Assembly (NCBI GenBank): GCA_946480015.1
Contig: CAMLIL010000004.1
Span: 39,877 to 103,876, forward strand
DNA from: an uncultured Oxalobacteraceae bacterium
GTDB lineage: Bacteria; Pseudomonadota; Gammaproteobacteria; Burkholderiales; Burkholderiaceae
DNA length: 64,000 nucleotides
Direction: 5' to 3'
Below are positions 7,603 to 16,741 of the stretch, piece after piece. The position numbers and the translations under genes were made by a program. Each line of letters starts with the position of its first letter. Position 1 is the stretch's first letter. The notes beneath the pieces were generated by a model. That model was not told the DNA's origin. It worked only from the letters and a program-made list of their open reading frames with translations, and did not search any database.

Positions 7603-8760
7603 ATGAAGTCAGCCCCCCTTCTGCCTCTCGCGGTCCGTTCTGGAATTGATAGGAGCAATCTTCGCGCTCTGCGTCAGTTGCGCAGGACAATTTATGCGAA
7701 TGACCGCCACTGGGTCCCCCCATTGGCGTCGCAGGTCAAGCGCAGTTATGCGGCGGGGCATCCGTATCTCCGTTCTGGACAGTGCGAACTGTTCGTTGTC
7801 ATGCTCGGCCCAACGCCGGTGGCGACCGCTACCGCGTTCTTCGACACGACAAGCGCTGCCGCGCATGGAAGCTGCACCGCCTATTTCACTGCCTTCGAAT
7901 GCGCCGACGACGTCGCGGTGATGGACACACTGCTGGCGGCGCTCGAACAGTGGGCAAAACAGCGCGGCGCGCGCGAGTTGCTCGGCCCCATGTCCCCACG
8001 CATGTCCGATCCGCGCGGATTGTTGATCGAAGGAGGCGGCAGCCCGGTATTTGGGATGACGTACAGCGCCCCCTACTATCCGGCGTTGTTCGAAGCGCTC
8101 CGGTTCGACAAGGCGACAGACCTGTACGAATTCATCGTCCCGTGCAGCGCCGAATATCCGCGCCTGAACAAAGTCGCCGAGCTGGCGAAACGGCGTTTCC
8201 CATCCTTGCGTCTGCGTCCATTTGACATGGACCGCATGGATCAGGAATTCGCCGTGATGGCGCAGATCTACAACGCGGCGTGGCGCGCGGCGTGGGGCTT
8301 CATCGAGCTTTCTCCTGAAGACCTTGCCTACACGGCGGGCGGCTTAGTCAAGATGCTCGGCCCTGCCTGCGCAGTATTCGTCGAGGTCGACGGCGTACCG
8401 ATTGGGTTTCAAATGGCCGTGCCGGATCTGAACAGCGCCATTAAAGCGATCGGGGGCTCGCTTTGGCCATTCGGATGGCTGCGCGTGAAGCGGCTGATCG
8501 CACGGGAACGGACATTCCGCGCCCTGTTCATCGGTGTACTGCCGCGCTATCGAAAAAGCGGGATCGAAGCCATTCTCATCCAAGCGGGCTTGGCGTCTGG
8601 TGCCCAGCGTTTCCACATTGGATGGGTCCTCGAGAGCAATTTCGCATGGAAAAGCGAAATCGAAAATCTGACCGGGGCTGACTTGGCATTCAAAAAGTAC
8701 CGAATTTATCGTAAATCGTTTGAAGGGAATCCAATTGGCAACGCCTCAGCAGCACAATGA
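7603..8760 (+). CDS. GNAT-superfamily N-acyltransferase, bacterial ceramide synthase-like
   Basis: 385 residues. It follows the pattern of the ~380-residue GNAT-like family that includes the bacterial ceramide synthase (CerS/bCerS, ccna_01212 of Caulobacter). Recognisable pieces are NDRHWVPPLASQVK near residue 35, GARELLGPMSPRMSDPRGLL around 125-145, YNAAWRAAWGFIELSPED in the middle, and VLPRYRKSGIEAIL and WVLESNFAWKSEIENL towards the end. Bacterial ceramide synthase N-acylates 3-ketosphinganine. The gene lies between an ACP and an acyl-CoA dehydrogenase and overlaps the latter. The family is fairly secure; the ceramide-synthase role is inferred from the surrounding spt/acp/ligase/reductase set. 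Confidence 0.65.
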   Translation: MKSAPLLPLAVRSGIDRSNLRALRQLRRTIYANDRHWVPPLASQVKRSYAAGHPYLRSGQCELFVVMLGPTPVATATAFFDTTSAAAHGSCTAYFTAFECADDVAVMDTLLAALEQWAKQRGARELLGPMSPRMSDPRGLLIEGGGSPVFGMTYSAPYYPALFEALRFDKATDLYEFIVPCSAEYPRLNKVAELAKRRFPSLRLRPFDMDRMDQEFAVMAQIYNAAWRAAWGFIELSPEDLAYTAGGLVKMLGPACAVFVEVDGVPIGFQMAVPDLNSAIKAIGGSLWPFGWLRVKRLIARERTFRALFIGVLPRYRKSGIEAILIQAGLASGAQRFHIGWVLESNFAWKSEIENLTGADLAFKKYRIYRKSFEGNPIGNASAAQ

Positions 8761-11038
8761 CACGGACACCTGCTCCCACGCCACCCTCGTCGGCAGTATC
8801 GAACGCCTCATCGACGCACACTGGTCGGCGGAGGCGGATACCGCAGCAGCGTTCGGGCTGCTGCGGGCTCTCGGTCGCAGCGGCATTTTGCGCGAATGCA
8901 TGCCCGGGACTGGCTTTCCCGCCAAATTGCTGCTGGCGGAGCGCCTCGCTGCACGCTCCGCCGGCTTGGCCGCGACGGCCCTCGGCCATCTGAACATCCC
9001 TCTTTGGCTACTGCACCATCACGGCGTCTCGGAACTGTGCCGGCACTATCTCGATGCCAGCTTCAACGGCGACCTGATCGGCTGCACCGCCATTTCAGAG
9101 CACGGAGGGGGATCCGATCCGCTCGCCAATACGACGACCAGTCTGACTACTGAAGACGGCGAGCTGGTGCTCAACAGTGCCGGCAAGCTATATGTGCTCA
9201 ATGCGCCACACGCGGACTTCGCGGTGGTTCTGTGCCGCTCTCAGAACCGCCGCGACTTCCTGGGCCTGACCTGGGTGGTGGTGCCGCTTGACCACCCAGG
9301 GGTGCGGGTTGTGCCAACTGCGCTGAGTGCGCTGCAGGGCGCGTCTTTCGGCACCATCGAACTGGACAATTGTCGACTGCCGCCCGAGCATGTGCTTGGC
9401 CAAGCTGAGCGCGGTTTCCTTCATCTGATACCTGCCTTCGTCGAAGAGCGCTTGACCGGCTCGTCCGTAATGCTGCAAGTGGCCAAGCAAAGCCTGGATC
9501 AATGCATCGATTTCGTCCGCGGCCGCACATTTGAAGGGCTCACCTTGGCGCACAGCCAGGTCGTGCGCCACCGGATCGCCGATCTGTTCGCTGAGCATGC
9601 GGTAGCAAAAAGCTACCTTGACCAGGCATGCACCCTGCTTGCGCAAGGGCAGCCGCTGTCGCAGCGCAAGGTGGCCGGCGTCAAGCTGATCGCCGGCGAG
9701 GCGGCGCGCCGCGTGGTCCACGGCTGCGCGCAATTGTTCGGCGGACGTGGCTTCTTGCGCGAATATCCCGTTGCGCTGGCCAGCCTGGACGTGATGGCGG
9801 GCCAATTCTTCGCCGGGGTTCCCGAGATCATGCGCGATATCGTCGCGCGCGACCTCGCTCCCGCAGCTGAGCCGGTGTTCACTGCCGAGCACGAAAAATT
9901 CCGCGCGCAGTTGCGCGAGCGCCTGGCGGCGCACATGGGTGGACAGCTTGATGTCTTCGAAGAGCACGGCATCAGCCGTGGCGTGTTCGAAGGCATGGCG
10001 CAGGCGGGTGTGTTCAAAGCGCTGGTCCCTGTGGAGCACGGCGGCGACGGCCGCGATTTCTGGTATAGCGTAGTGGTTGCCGAAGAGCTGATGCTGCATC
10101 GTGCCGTTGGTGTGGCCAGCAGCCTCATGTTACAGGCCAACACCCTGTGTCCGATTTTGTCGCGCTATGGTTCCGCCTTTATTCATCAACAGTTCCTGGC
10201 GCCCTTGATGCAAGGTGGGATGATCGGCAGCTTGGCCGTCACTGAACCGACCGGCGGCTCGGCGCTAATGAGCGCAATTCAATGCGAAGCCGTCAGCGAT
10301 GGCGATGACTGGATCATCAATGGTGAAAAGAAATTCATCACCAACGGCCCGATCGCCGACGTCGTGGCGGTGCTGGCCAGGACCGAGCCACGCCCGGGTC
10401 CATTCAGCATGACGCTTATTCTTGTGCCGACTAATACCGCCGGCTTCTCTGTGGCGGGCACGCTCGACAAGCTGGGCTTGCGCTCCTCGCCGGTGGGCTG
10501 GCTGCGCTTTGAGAATTGCCGCGTACCCAAAACACACACCATTGGAACGCGCGGCAAAGGGTATCTGCAGGTCTCCGACACAATGCGCGAGGAGCGGCTG
10601 ATCATCGCCATTGGTGCCATCGCACTGGCCGACACATGCCTGCGCGATACTGCAGCACGTTTAAAAGCGCGCCGGGGAAATTCGCCAGCGCTGTATGAGC
10701 ATCAGGGGGTCCGCCAGGAACTTGGCCAGCTCAGCGCCGAACTGGATGCGGCTCGCGCCTTCGGTTACGCTGCGGCGGCCGACGTCGCGGCAGGTCGCGG
10801 CACCATGGTCAACAGCAGCATGGCCAAGTACCACCTGTGCGAGCTGGCGCAGCGGGTGATCATGCGCTGCGTCGAGTGGCACGGCAGTAGCGGGTTGGTG
10901 GCGGGCACGTGGATGGAGCGTGCGTTCCGTGACTCGCGCGTGCTGTCGGTTTATGCGGGAAGCTCGGAAACAATGCGCGAACTGGTCGGGCGGCGCTTGC
11001 TGCCGCATGCCCTGAGCGTGGTCAACTCAAAGGCATGA
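8735..11038 (+). CDS. Fused tandem acyl-CoA/acyl-ACP dehydrogenase
   Basis: About 767 residues, twice the usual ACAD length (~380-400). Two complete ACAD units lie head to tail. The first (to about residue 380) has GCTAISEHGGGSDPLANTTT and ends FAGVPEIMRDIVARDL. The second has GSLAVTEPTGGSALMSA and ends VYAGSSETMRELVGRRLL. Both keep a flavin-binding TE/SE-x-GGS loop and the terminal AG-x-x-E segment that holds the usual catalytic Glu. Chosen start: TTG at 8735, with GAAGGGA just upstream; TTG at 8720 is the alternative. It overlaps the GNAT gene by 26 bases and the ligase by 4. A likely role is introducing a double bond into the acyl chain or oxidising a carrier-bound intermediate. Fusion of two ACADs is unusual. 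Confidence 0.75.
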   Translation: MATPQQHNDTDTCSHATLVGSIERLIDAHWSAEADTAAAFGLLRALGRSGILRECMPGTGFPAKLLLAERLAARSAGLAATALGHLNIPLWLLHHHGVSELCRHYLDASFNGDLIGCTAISEHGGGSDPLANTTTSLTTEDGELVLNSAGKLYVLNAPHADFAVVLCRSQNRRDFLGLTWVVVPLDHPGVRVVPTALSALQGASFGTIELDNCRLPPEHVLGQAERGFLHLIPAFVEERLTGSSVMLQVAKQSLDQCIDFVRGRTFEGLTLAHSQVVRHRIADLFAEHAVAKSYLDQACTLLAQGQPLSQRKVAGVKLIAGEAARRVVHGCAQLFGGRGFLREYPVALASLDVMAGQFFAGVPEIMRDIVARDLAPAAEPVFTAEHEKFRAQLRERLAAHMGGQLDVFEEHGISRGVFEGMAQAGVFKALVPVEHGGDGRDFWYSVVVAEELMLHRAVGVASSLMLQANTLCPILSRYGSAFIHQQFLAPLMQGGMIGSLAVTEPTGGSALMSAIQCEAVSDGDDWIINGEKKFITNGPIADVVAVLARTEPRPGPFSMTLILVPTNTAGFSVAGTLDKLGLRSSPVGWLRFENCRVPKTHTIGTRGKGYLQVSDTMREERLIIAIGAIALADTCLRDTAARLKARRGNSPALYEHQGVRQELGQLSAELDAARAFGYAAAADVAAGRGTMVNSSMAKYHLCELAQRVIMRCVEWHGSSGLVAGTWMERAFRDSRVLSVYAGSSETMRELVGRRLLPHALSVVNSKA

Positions 11039-12759
11039 ATATGACGAACATCTCTGTCAACTTGGCTGAAGCGGCAAGCTGCACGACTCTCGTGGAGGCC
11101 GTCTGGGCGCACGCGCACGCAAGCGCATCCAACAACCTGATCAGCTGCCGCGGTGCCAATCCGGTCCAGGTGACCTACCGCCAATTGTGGCAGTTGTCGT
11201 CCGCCGGCAAGGCGGGCTTGCGCGGCGCCGGCATCCGCCCGGGCGACCGGGTCGCCTTGGTAATGGACTCAAGCATCGACGTGATCGCTCTGATCCTCGC
11301 CGTCCAGCGTGCCGGCGCAACCCTGATTCCGGTGCAGCCAATCAACCGTTTGAACGGTCAGTCGGAAACCGCCCGGCGTATTCTGGCGATCGTGCGGGCC
11401 AGCAATGTCGACCTGTTCGTTAGCGCGCGCAGCACCGCGCCGGCCTGGAGCGAGATTCTCCAGGACGCAGCGACGCGCGTGGCCGCGGCCGAGGAGGTGC
11501 TGGCCAGCGCCGCCGACGAGGAAGGGATTCCGGAATGCTATCCGGAAGACCAACTGGCGCTGATCCAGTTTTCGTCCGGCAGCACCGGCACGCCGAAAGG
11601 AGTCTGCCTCTCGCATGCGAACATCGCCTTCAATCTGGCCGCGATCAGCGAACGCCTAGGGTGGAGCGCCTCGGACCGGGTAGTGTGCTGGCTGCCGTTC
11701 TATCACGACCTGGGATTAATCGGCGTATTACAGGCGGCGCTGTGGAACGGCTGCAGCGCGACGTTCTATGCGCCGGGCGACTTCGTGCGCAATCCTCTGG
11801 GCTGGCTGCGTTGCGCCACTGAAGAAGGGGCGACCATGACCGCCGCGCCGCAATTTGCCTATAACCTGTGCGCGGACAAGGCGCAGATCGCCAACGGCTC
11901 CTTGCCCGGCATCGAACTGAGCGCGATGCGGCTCATGCTCAACGGTAGCGAATTCATTCACTGGGAGTCCTGCACCCGCTTCGAGCGGCTGTTTGCTCCC
12001 TACGGGCTGCGCGCTCACGTCCTGCAGCCAGCCTACGGCATGGCGGAAAACTGCGTGGGCGTATCCTTGCGCCCGCCCGGCACGCCGGCACCGCTCAGGA
12101 TGCTCGCCCGTCATGGGGGCCTGCCGGACCGTGCGTCCGACGACGCGCCGACGGTCAGTTTGATCGGCAACGGAGCGCCTGTCCGGGGTACCGAGGTGGC
12201 GATTTTCGACCAGTCTGGTGTGGTATTGCCAGCCGGTTGCCTCGGACATATCCATATTCGCGGCGACTCGACCACGCGCAATTACATGTCCGGCGACGGG
12301 ACGCTGATTCCGGCCCAGCACAACGGCTGGCTGGACACGGGCGACATTGGTGCGCTAATTGACGGGGAGATCTTTGTTGCCGGGCGCAGCAAGGAAATCT
12401 TCAAGCGCGGAGGACGGACCTTTTCTCCACCGGACATTGAGCAAAGCGTTGCCTTGGCAACCGGACTGGAAGCCGGCAGCGTGGCCGCCTTCGCTTTCTA
12501 TGAACCCACGGGCGGTACCGAGAAACTGTTTCTCATCATCGAACAGAAGCGCGCGGCCTTAGCCGATCCGCCGTTGCATCTTGTGGAGAGTGTCGGTAAA
12601 CATACCTTGCGCAACTTCCAGTTCAGGGCAGACGCGATTTTCCTGACCCAGAAAGGGCAGCTTCCGCGCACCTCAAGCGGGAAAATCCGGCGCGTGCTCC
12701 TAGCCGAGCTCGCTTCCCGAGGCGAACTGGCTAGCGCGCTGCCGCTGGTTCGTCTGTGA
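11035..12759 (+). CDS. Fatty acyl-AMP ligase / acyl-ACP synthetase
   Basis: 574 residues, ANL superfamily. The AMP-binding signature FSSGSTGTPKGVCLSH is around residues 179-194, followed by CWLPFYHDLGLIGVLQ, which is typical of fatty acyl-AMP ligases. YGMAENCVGVSL and the C-terminal hinge motif (LDTGDIGALIDGEIFVAGRS) are present. LPRTSSGKIRR near the end carries the conserved Lys. It starts ATGA-overlapped with the ACAD gene. It would adenylate a long-chain fatty acid and load it onto the ACP at 7330-7599. This is the role of the acyl-ACP synthetase (AasR) in Caulobacter ceramide synthesis. No carrier domain is fused. Confidence 0.85.
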   Translation: MNMTNISVNLAEAASCTTLVEAVWAHAHASASNNLISCRGANPVQVTYRQLWQLSSAGKAGLRGAGIRPGDRVALVMDSSIDVIALILAVQRAGATLIPVQPINRLNGQSETARRILAIVRASNVDLFVSARSTAPAWSEILQDAATRVAAAEEVLASAADEEGIPECYPEDQLALIQFSSGSTGTPKGVCLSHANIAFNLAAISERLGWSASDRVVCWLPFYHDLGLIGVLQAALWNGCSATFYAPGDFVRNPLGWLRCATEEGATMTAAPQFAYNLCADKAQIANGSLPGIELSAMRLMLNGSEFIHWESCTRFERLFAPYGLRAHVLQPAYGMAENCVGVSLRPPGTPAPLRMLARHGGLPDRASDDAPTVSLIGNGAPVRGTEVAIFDQSGVVLPAGCLGHIHIRGDSTTRNYMSGDGTLIPAQHNGWLDTGDIGALIDGEIFVAGRSKEIFKRGGRTFSPPDIEQSVALATGLEAGSVAAFAFYEPTGGTEKLFLIIEQKRAALADPPLHLVESVGKHTLRNFQFRADAIFLTQKGQLPRTSSGKIRRVLLAELASRGELASALPLVRL

Positions 12760-12817
12760 CCCGCCGACAAGCAGGCCTACAACATTCAGGTCGGTTTCAC
12801 CGATTGACGAGAACACT

Positions 12818-14005
12818 ATGATGATTGAAAAGAAAATTGGCAAAATCGTGGCCGACGTGCGGTTGCTGCAAGAAGCGAACCTGTATCCGTTCCTGCCGGT
12901 GATTGAAGCGGTCGACCAGCACCGCGCGGAAGTGGCCGGCGCGGGCGAAGTGCTGATGTTCGCATCCTGCGATTATCTGGGACTGTCGCAGAACAGCATG
13001 ATCCAGCAACATTCGATCGACGCGATTCGCCAGTTCGGCACCAATACCTTCGGCGCGCAGATCTACAGCGGGCACACGACCCTGCACAGCACGCTCGAAA
13101 AGGAGCTGGCGCAGTTCATGCGGAAAGATGCCGCATTGCTCTTCCCTTCCGGCATGCACGCCAATATCGGCGTCATCGCGGGGCTGCTGGGTCCCAAGGA
13201 CGTGGTCATCAATGACCGCCTCAACCATACCTCGCTGTTCATGGGAAGCCAGTTGTCGGGGGCGAAGCAGCGCAACTTCCGCCACCGCGACATGAACCAT
13301 CTGGAATCCATCCTCCAGGACAGCGCGGAGTTCGAAAAACGTTTGATCGTCACCGATGGCGTGTTCAGCGCTGATGGCGACCTGGCCCCGATCGCGCGCA
13401 TATGCGAACTGGCCAAGCAGTACAACGCCATTGTCATGGTCGACGAAGCGCATGCCGTGGGCGTCATCGGCGCCGGCGGACGCGGCACCTGCGAACTGGC
13501 TGGCGCCGAAGACCAGGTCGATATCGTGATCGGCACGATGAGCAAGGCGTTCGGCAGCGTCGGCGGATTCGTCGCCACTAGCGCGCCTATCGTCACGTAT
13601 CTGCGCCACGCGGCGCCCTCGTACACCAGCTCGCGCGGTTCGCCGCCAGCGGTGGCGGCCGCCTCGCTGGCGGCCTTGCGCCACGTGCGCGAACGCGGTC
13701 ACGAATTACGCATCAAGGTCATGGACAACGTGCATTTCGTGCTATCGAGACTGCGCGCTGAGGGATTCGATTGTCTGGACGCCGCTTCGCCGTCAATCCC
13801 GGTGCGCATCGGCTCGGGCGATAAAGTGATCGCGTTGGCGAAATGGTTATTGCGGCAGGGGATACTGGTCAGCGCCATGGTGCCGCCGACCGTGCCGCCG
13901 GGTGGGGGACGCCTGCGTCTGGGTATCACCGCCTTGCATACTCAGGAGGACCTGTCGCGCCTGCTCGCAGTACTAGTGCAAGCCCGTCATGAATTCGACT
14001 TCTGA
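12818..14005 (+). CDS. Alpha-oxoamine synthase, serine palmitoyltransferase-like
   Basis: 395 residues, PLP-dependent fold-type I. The ligand residues are visible: NHTSLFMG with His137 stacking on the PLP ring, VDEAHAVGVIG with Asp209 and His212, and GTMSKAFGSVGGF with the Schiff-base Lys243. GAQIYSGHTTLHSTLEKELA and the C-terminal RLRLGITALHT are also typical. The family condenses an amino acid with an acyl thioester and releases CO2 (serine palmitoyltransferase, AONS, KBL, CqsA, cysteate acyltransferase). An ACP, acyl-ACP ligase, CerS-like GNAT and reductase in the same operon favour serine palmitoyltransferase. The sequence alone does not settle the amino-acid substrate. It is not a biotin gene by context. 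The next gene overlaps it by 17 bases. Confidence 0.75.
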   Translation: MMIEKKIGKIVADVRLLQEANLYPFLPVIEAVDQHRAEVAGAGEVLMFASCDYLGLSQNSMIQQHSIDAIRQFGTNTFGAQIYSGHTTLHSTLEKELAQFMRKDAALLFPSGMHANIGVIAGLLGPKDVVINDRLNHTSLFMGSQLSGAKQRNFRHRDMNHLESILQDSAEFEKRLIVTDGVFSADGDLAPIARICELAKQYNAIVMVDEAHAVGVIGAGGRGTCELAGAEDQVDIVIGTMSKAFGSVGGFVATSAPIVTYLRHAAPSYTSSRGSPPAVAAASLAALRHVRERGHELRIKVMDNVHFVLSRLRAEGFDCLDAASPSIPVRIGSGDKVIALAKWLLRQGILVSAMVPPTVPPGGGRLRLGITALHTQEDLSRLLAVLVQARHEFDF

Positions 14006-14972
14006 AGTGGTGCGCGGTGCGCGCCCACTGGTGGTGGTCACCGGCGGTACCGGATTCATCGGCAGTCACCTGGTGGATCGGCTGCTCCACGATGGCTGCC
14101 GCGTGCGTTACCTGGTGCGCCGGGGTTCCCCGCCGACATGGCGCAGATCGACGGTGGAAACCTGTCATGGCGATCTGCGCGACGCCGATGCTTGCAAGCG
14201 TCTCATTGACGGGGCGGACCTGATCTATCACCTGGCCGGCGCCGGCCTACGCCGCTTGCGCCATGAGCGCGAGGCCAACGATCGCGCCTGCGACAACCTG
14301 CTCGATGCTTGGCGAGGCTCGGACGCGTCCCTGGTCTTTCTTAGCTCGATCAAGGCTGGAATCGCCAAACGTCTCCCTGTTGACAGTGCCATTTCGGCAA
14401 GTCATGCTTACGGCCAAAGCAAGCTGCGCTGCGAAATGCACATTCGCGCCATCTCCCGCGAACAAGGCCGCTCCGCATGCATTGTGCGAGCGCCTCTGGT
14501 CTACGGCCCGCGCGACTTGAACCTGCTTCCATTGTTCCGCCTGGCACGGTACGGATTGCTCCCCTTGCTTCACGGTGCGCCGCTGGCGCAGCTGAGCCAA
14601 ATATATGTGGGGGACCTGGTGGACATGCTTGCGCAGTGCCGACCCGGCACCCCGCGCACTGTCGAGATGCGTGATATCGAATCGAACCAGCGCTGCGACT
14701 GGAACGCGGTGGTACACGGCATCGCGCATTGGCACGGGGGCAGGCCGCGCATGACGTTGCCCGTGCAGTCGCTGCACGCCTTGCGCGGCATCCTGCAGCG
14801 CTGGAAAAGCTTCAGGCCACACTTTTGCCAGATGGCGCTGGTGCGTTTGTCGGACCTGCTCGACGGCCAAGTCGCCTTCTCTTCCTTAAACGAGGGCCAG
14901 CAAAACATGACGGATCTTGCCAAGGGATTGGAGCGGACCGGACGCTGGTACCAATCAATGGGCTGGATATAA
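13989..14972 (+). CDS. NAD-dependent epimerase/dehydratase family reductase, ceramide reductase (CerR)-like
   Basis: 327 residues, extended short-chain dehydrogenase. The Rossmann motif is VTGGTGFIGSHLVDRLL at residues ~17-33. The catalytic YxxxK is AYGQSK with Tyr141 and Lys145, preceded by VFLSSIKAG. It overlaps the end of the oxoamine synthase gene by 17 bases. In Caulobacter an enzyme of this family (CerR) reduces 3-oxo-ceramide after N-acylation. The position directly behind a serine palmitoyltransferase-like gene fits that step. A sugar epimerase role cannot be excluded from sequence, but there are no sugar genes around it. Confidence 0.7.
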   Translation: MNSTSEVVRGARPLVVVTGGTGFIGSHLVDRLLHDGCRVRYLVRRGSPPTWRRSTVETCHGDLRDADACKRLIDGADLIYHLAGAGLRRLRHEREANDRACDNLLDAWRGSDASLVFLSSIKAGIAKRLPVDSAISASHAYGQSKLRCEMHIRAISREQGRSACIVRAPLVYGPRDLNLLPLFRLARYGLLPLLHGAPLAQLSQIYVGDLVDMLAQCRPGTPRTVEMRDIESNQRCDWNAVVHGIAHWHGGRPRMTLPVQSLHALRGILQRWKSFRPHFCQMALVRLSDLLDGQVAFSSLNEGQQNMTDLAKGLERTGRWYQSMGWI

Positions 14973-14980
14973 GGATAATT

Positions 14981-15637
14981 ATGGTAAAGAAGTATCGATA
15001 CGATGTCGCGGTCTGTCTGCTGGCGCCGGCTATTTTTGCCGTGTTGATCGCCGCTGGGCGCGACGGTACGCCGGACATCGGCCAAGCTGAAGCGGGCGCG
15101 CTGCTGCTGGTGCTAACCGCGGGCGTGCTCGCCGAAGTGTTCACGCTGAACGAGCAAGGCGACACCCGCTCCGCCGACAGCGGACGGGTCAGCGGTTTTC
15201 TGACCGGTCTAGCACTGGCGCTGCCGCTGGGCGACCGGCTCATCCTCGATCGCTTCCAGTTCGGTGCCGCGCCTGCGCCGGCGCTGTTTACCGCCGGGGC
15301 GCTGCTGTTCCTAGCGGGCACGGCACTGCGCTGGCTTGCCAAGGCTCATCTGAAAGAGCATTTTTCCCACACGATCCGGTTGCTGCCCGAACACCGCGTC
15401 ATCAAGACCGGGCCGTATCGGCTGGTGCGTCATCCCGCATATCTGGGGACGCTGCTGCTGGTATTGGGCAATTCGGTCCTGTTCAATTCCTGGGTGGGCG
15501 TCGTCCTGGCGGCCGTGCTTGTCCCGTTCGGCTGGCGCCGCATCCTTCGCGAAGAAGCACTGTTGCTGTCCGAACTGGGCGCACACTATAGCGCCTACGC
15601 GGCGCGGGTAAAGCGACTGATTCCGTGGGTGCTATGA
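14981..15637 (+). CDS. Isoprenylcysteine carboxyl methyltransferase (ICMT)-family membrane methyltransferase
   Basis: 218 residues from ATG 14981, which has AAGGA 5 bases upstream. The gene starts 8 bases after the previous stop. Several hydrophobic segments are followed by the ICMT/PEMT signature HRVIKTGPYRLVRHPAYLGT and a C-terminal EEALLLSELGAHYSAYAARV. The family methylates carboxyl, amine or phospholipid head groups at the membrane using SAM. In a ceramide-like cluster a lipid head group, amine or carboxylate would be a plausible acceptor. This is inference; the family is clear and the substrate is not. Confidence 0.75.
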   Translation: MVKKYRYDVAVCLLAPAIFAVLIAAGRDGTPDIGQAEAGALLLVLTAGVLAEVFTLNEQGDTRSADSGRVSGFLTGLALALPLGDRLILDRFQFGAAPAPALFTAGALLFLAGTALRWLAKAHLKEHFSHTIRLLPEHRVIKTGPYRLVRHPAYLGTLLLVLGNSVLFNSWVGVVLAAVLVPFGWRRILREEALLLSELGAHYSAYAARVKRLIPWVL

Positions 15638-16689
15638 TGACCGCGCCTGTGATGACTATCCTGCCAGCGGATGACGGTGCGGCCGCACCGCTCATCCGCG
15701 TCAACGCGATCTGCAAGCGATACGGTGACACGCAAGTGCTGTCGAACATATCGTTCCATGTGGCGCCCGGCGAGATTTACGGGCTGCTGGGCGCGAACGG
15801 TGCCGGAAAGTCCACCCTGATACGCATACTGTGCGGGCTGGAGCCGGCCTGCAGCGGGGACGTGGGGATTATTCCGCACGCCGCGCCGGGGCATTCCGAC
15901 CAACCCGGGCGTTCCGCCCGCATCGGCTACATGTCCCAGAGCTTTGGCCTGTATCGCGATCTGACCGTGATGGAAAATCTTCGCTTTTTCGCGGGCATCC
16001 ATGACTTGACGAGAGCGCATGCAACGGCTCGCATCGCCGAACTGATGGACGAACTGCATCTGCACCCGTGGGCCGACCACATCGTCAGTCACCTGTCGGG
16101 GGGCTGGCGGCAGCGCCTTGCCTACGCAGTGGCGACCGTCCATCGGCCAGCAGTTGTGCTGCTCGACGAACCCACCGCCGGCCTGGATCCGGTGGCGCGG
16201 CGCGAGTTGTGGGACTTGTTCTTCCGCCTGTCCCAGCAGGGAGCGGCTCTGATCGTTACCACTCACTACATGGACGAGGCTGAACGCTGCACCCGGATAG
16301 CTTACCTGTCGGGCGGGCGCATTGTGGCCGACGGTGCGCCGGAAGAGATCAAGCGGCATCCGGCCGCACATCCATCGGGGACGGCGCGCCTTGCCGTCCG
16401 CTGCGATGCGCTCATCGGTGCGTTGAAGGTCATGAATCAGTCGCCTCATTGCCACCATGCGACAATTTACGGCGGCGCGATCCATGCTCTAGTCGAGAGG
16501 GAGCACGCCTGCGACTATTGGCTCGGTATGCTGCGGTCGGCAGGGCATGTATCGGCGCAGGTAGCCGCTGCCGGTCCTTCGCTGGAAGACGTGTTTGTCG
16601 CGCTGACGGCCGGCGACAAACGGCCGGTCACAGCCGGCCAAATTGTGCGGTTTTCCTCTGACGATGACGCCGGAGCCGGGTCGTCATGA
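15634..16689 (+). CDS. ABC transporter ATP-binding protein
   Basis: 351 residues from ATG 15634 (ATGA overlap with the methyltransferase). Walker A is GLLGANGAGKSTLIR, the signature is HLSGGWRQRL, Walker B is VVLLDEPTAGLDP, and the switch His is in VTTHYMDEAERC. The sequence contains a CcmA/DrrA-type C-terminal extension ending in SLEDVFVALT, typical of ABC-2 exporters. The permease follows 52 bases downstream. It probably powers export or flipping of the cluster's lipid product. Confidence 0.9.
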   Translation: MMTAPVMTILPADDGAAAPLIRVNAICKRYGDTQVLSNISFHVAPGEIYGLLGANGAGKSTLIRILCGLEPACSGDVGIIPHAAPGHSDQPGRSARIGYMSQSFGLYRDLTVMENLRFFAGIHDLTRAHATARIAELMDELHLHPWADHIVSHLSGGWRQRLAYAVATVHRPAVVLLDEPTAGLDPVARRELWDLFFRLSQQGAALIVTTHYMDEAERCTRIAYLSGGRIVADGAPEEIKRHPAAHPSGTARLAVRCDALIGALKVMNQSPHCHHATIYGGAIHALVEREHACDYWLGMLRSAGHVSAQVAAAGPSLEDVFVALTAGDKRPVTAGQIVRFSSDDDAGAGSS

Positions 16690-16741
16690 CGCCGCAATGC
16701 CGGTTTGTTTCGCTGGCCTCTCACTTTTCATGGATTGACAT

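Noticed and set aside
4518..14005. Interpretation of the cluster as a prodigiosin/tambjamine pathway
   Set aside because: PEP-synthase-like, ACAD, ligase, carrier and oxoamine synthase families all occur there, but the proline-specific ligase, the ketosynthase (PigJ) and the pyrrole genes are absent, and the ligase has fatty-acyl features.
12818..14005. Biotin synthesis gene bioF
   Set aside because: No other biotin genes nearby; the ACP, ligase, GNAT and reductase context points to lipid synthesis.
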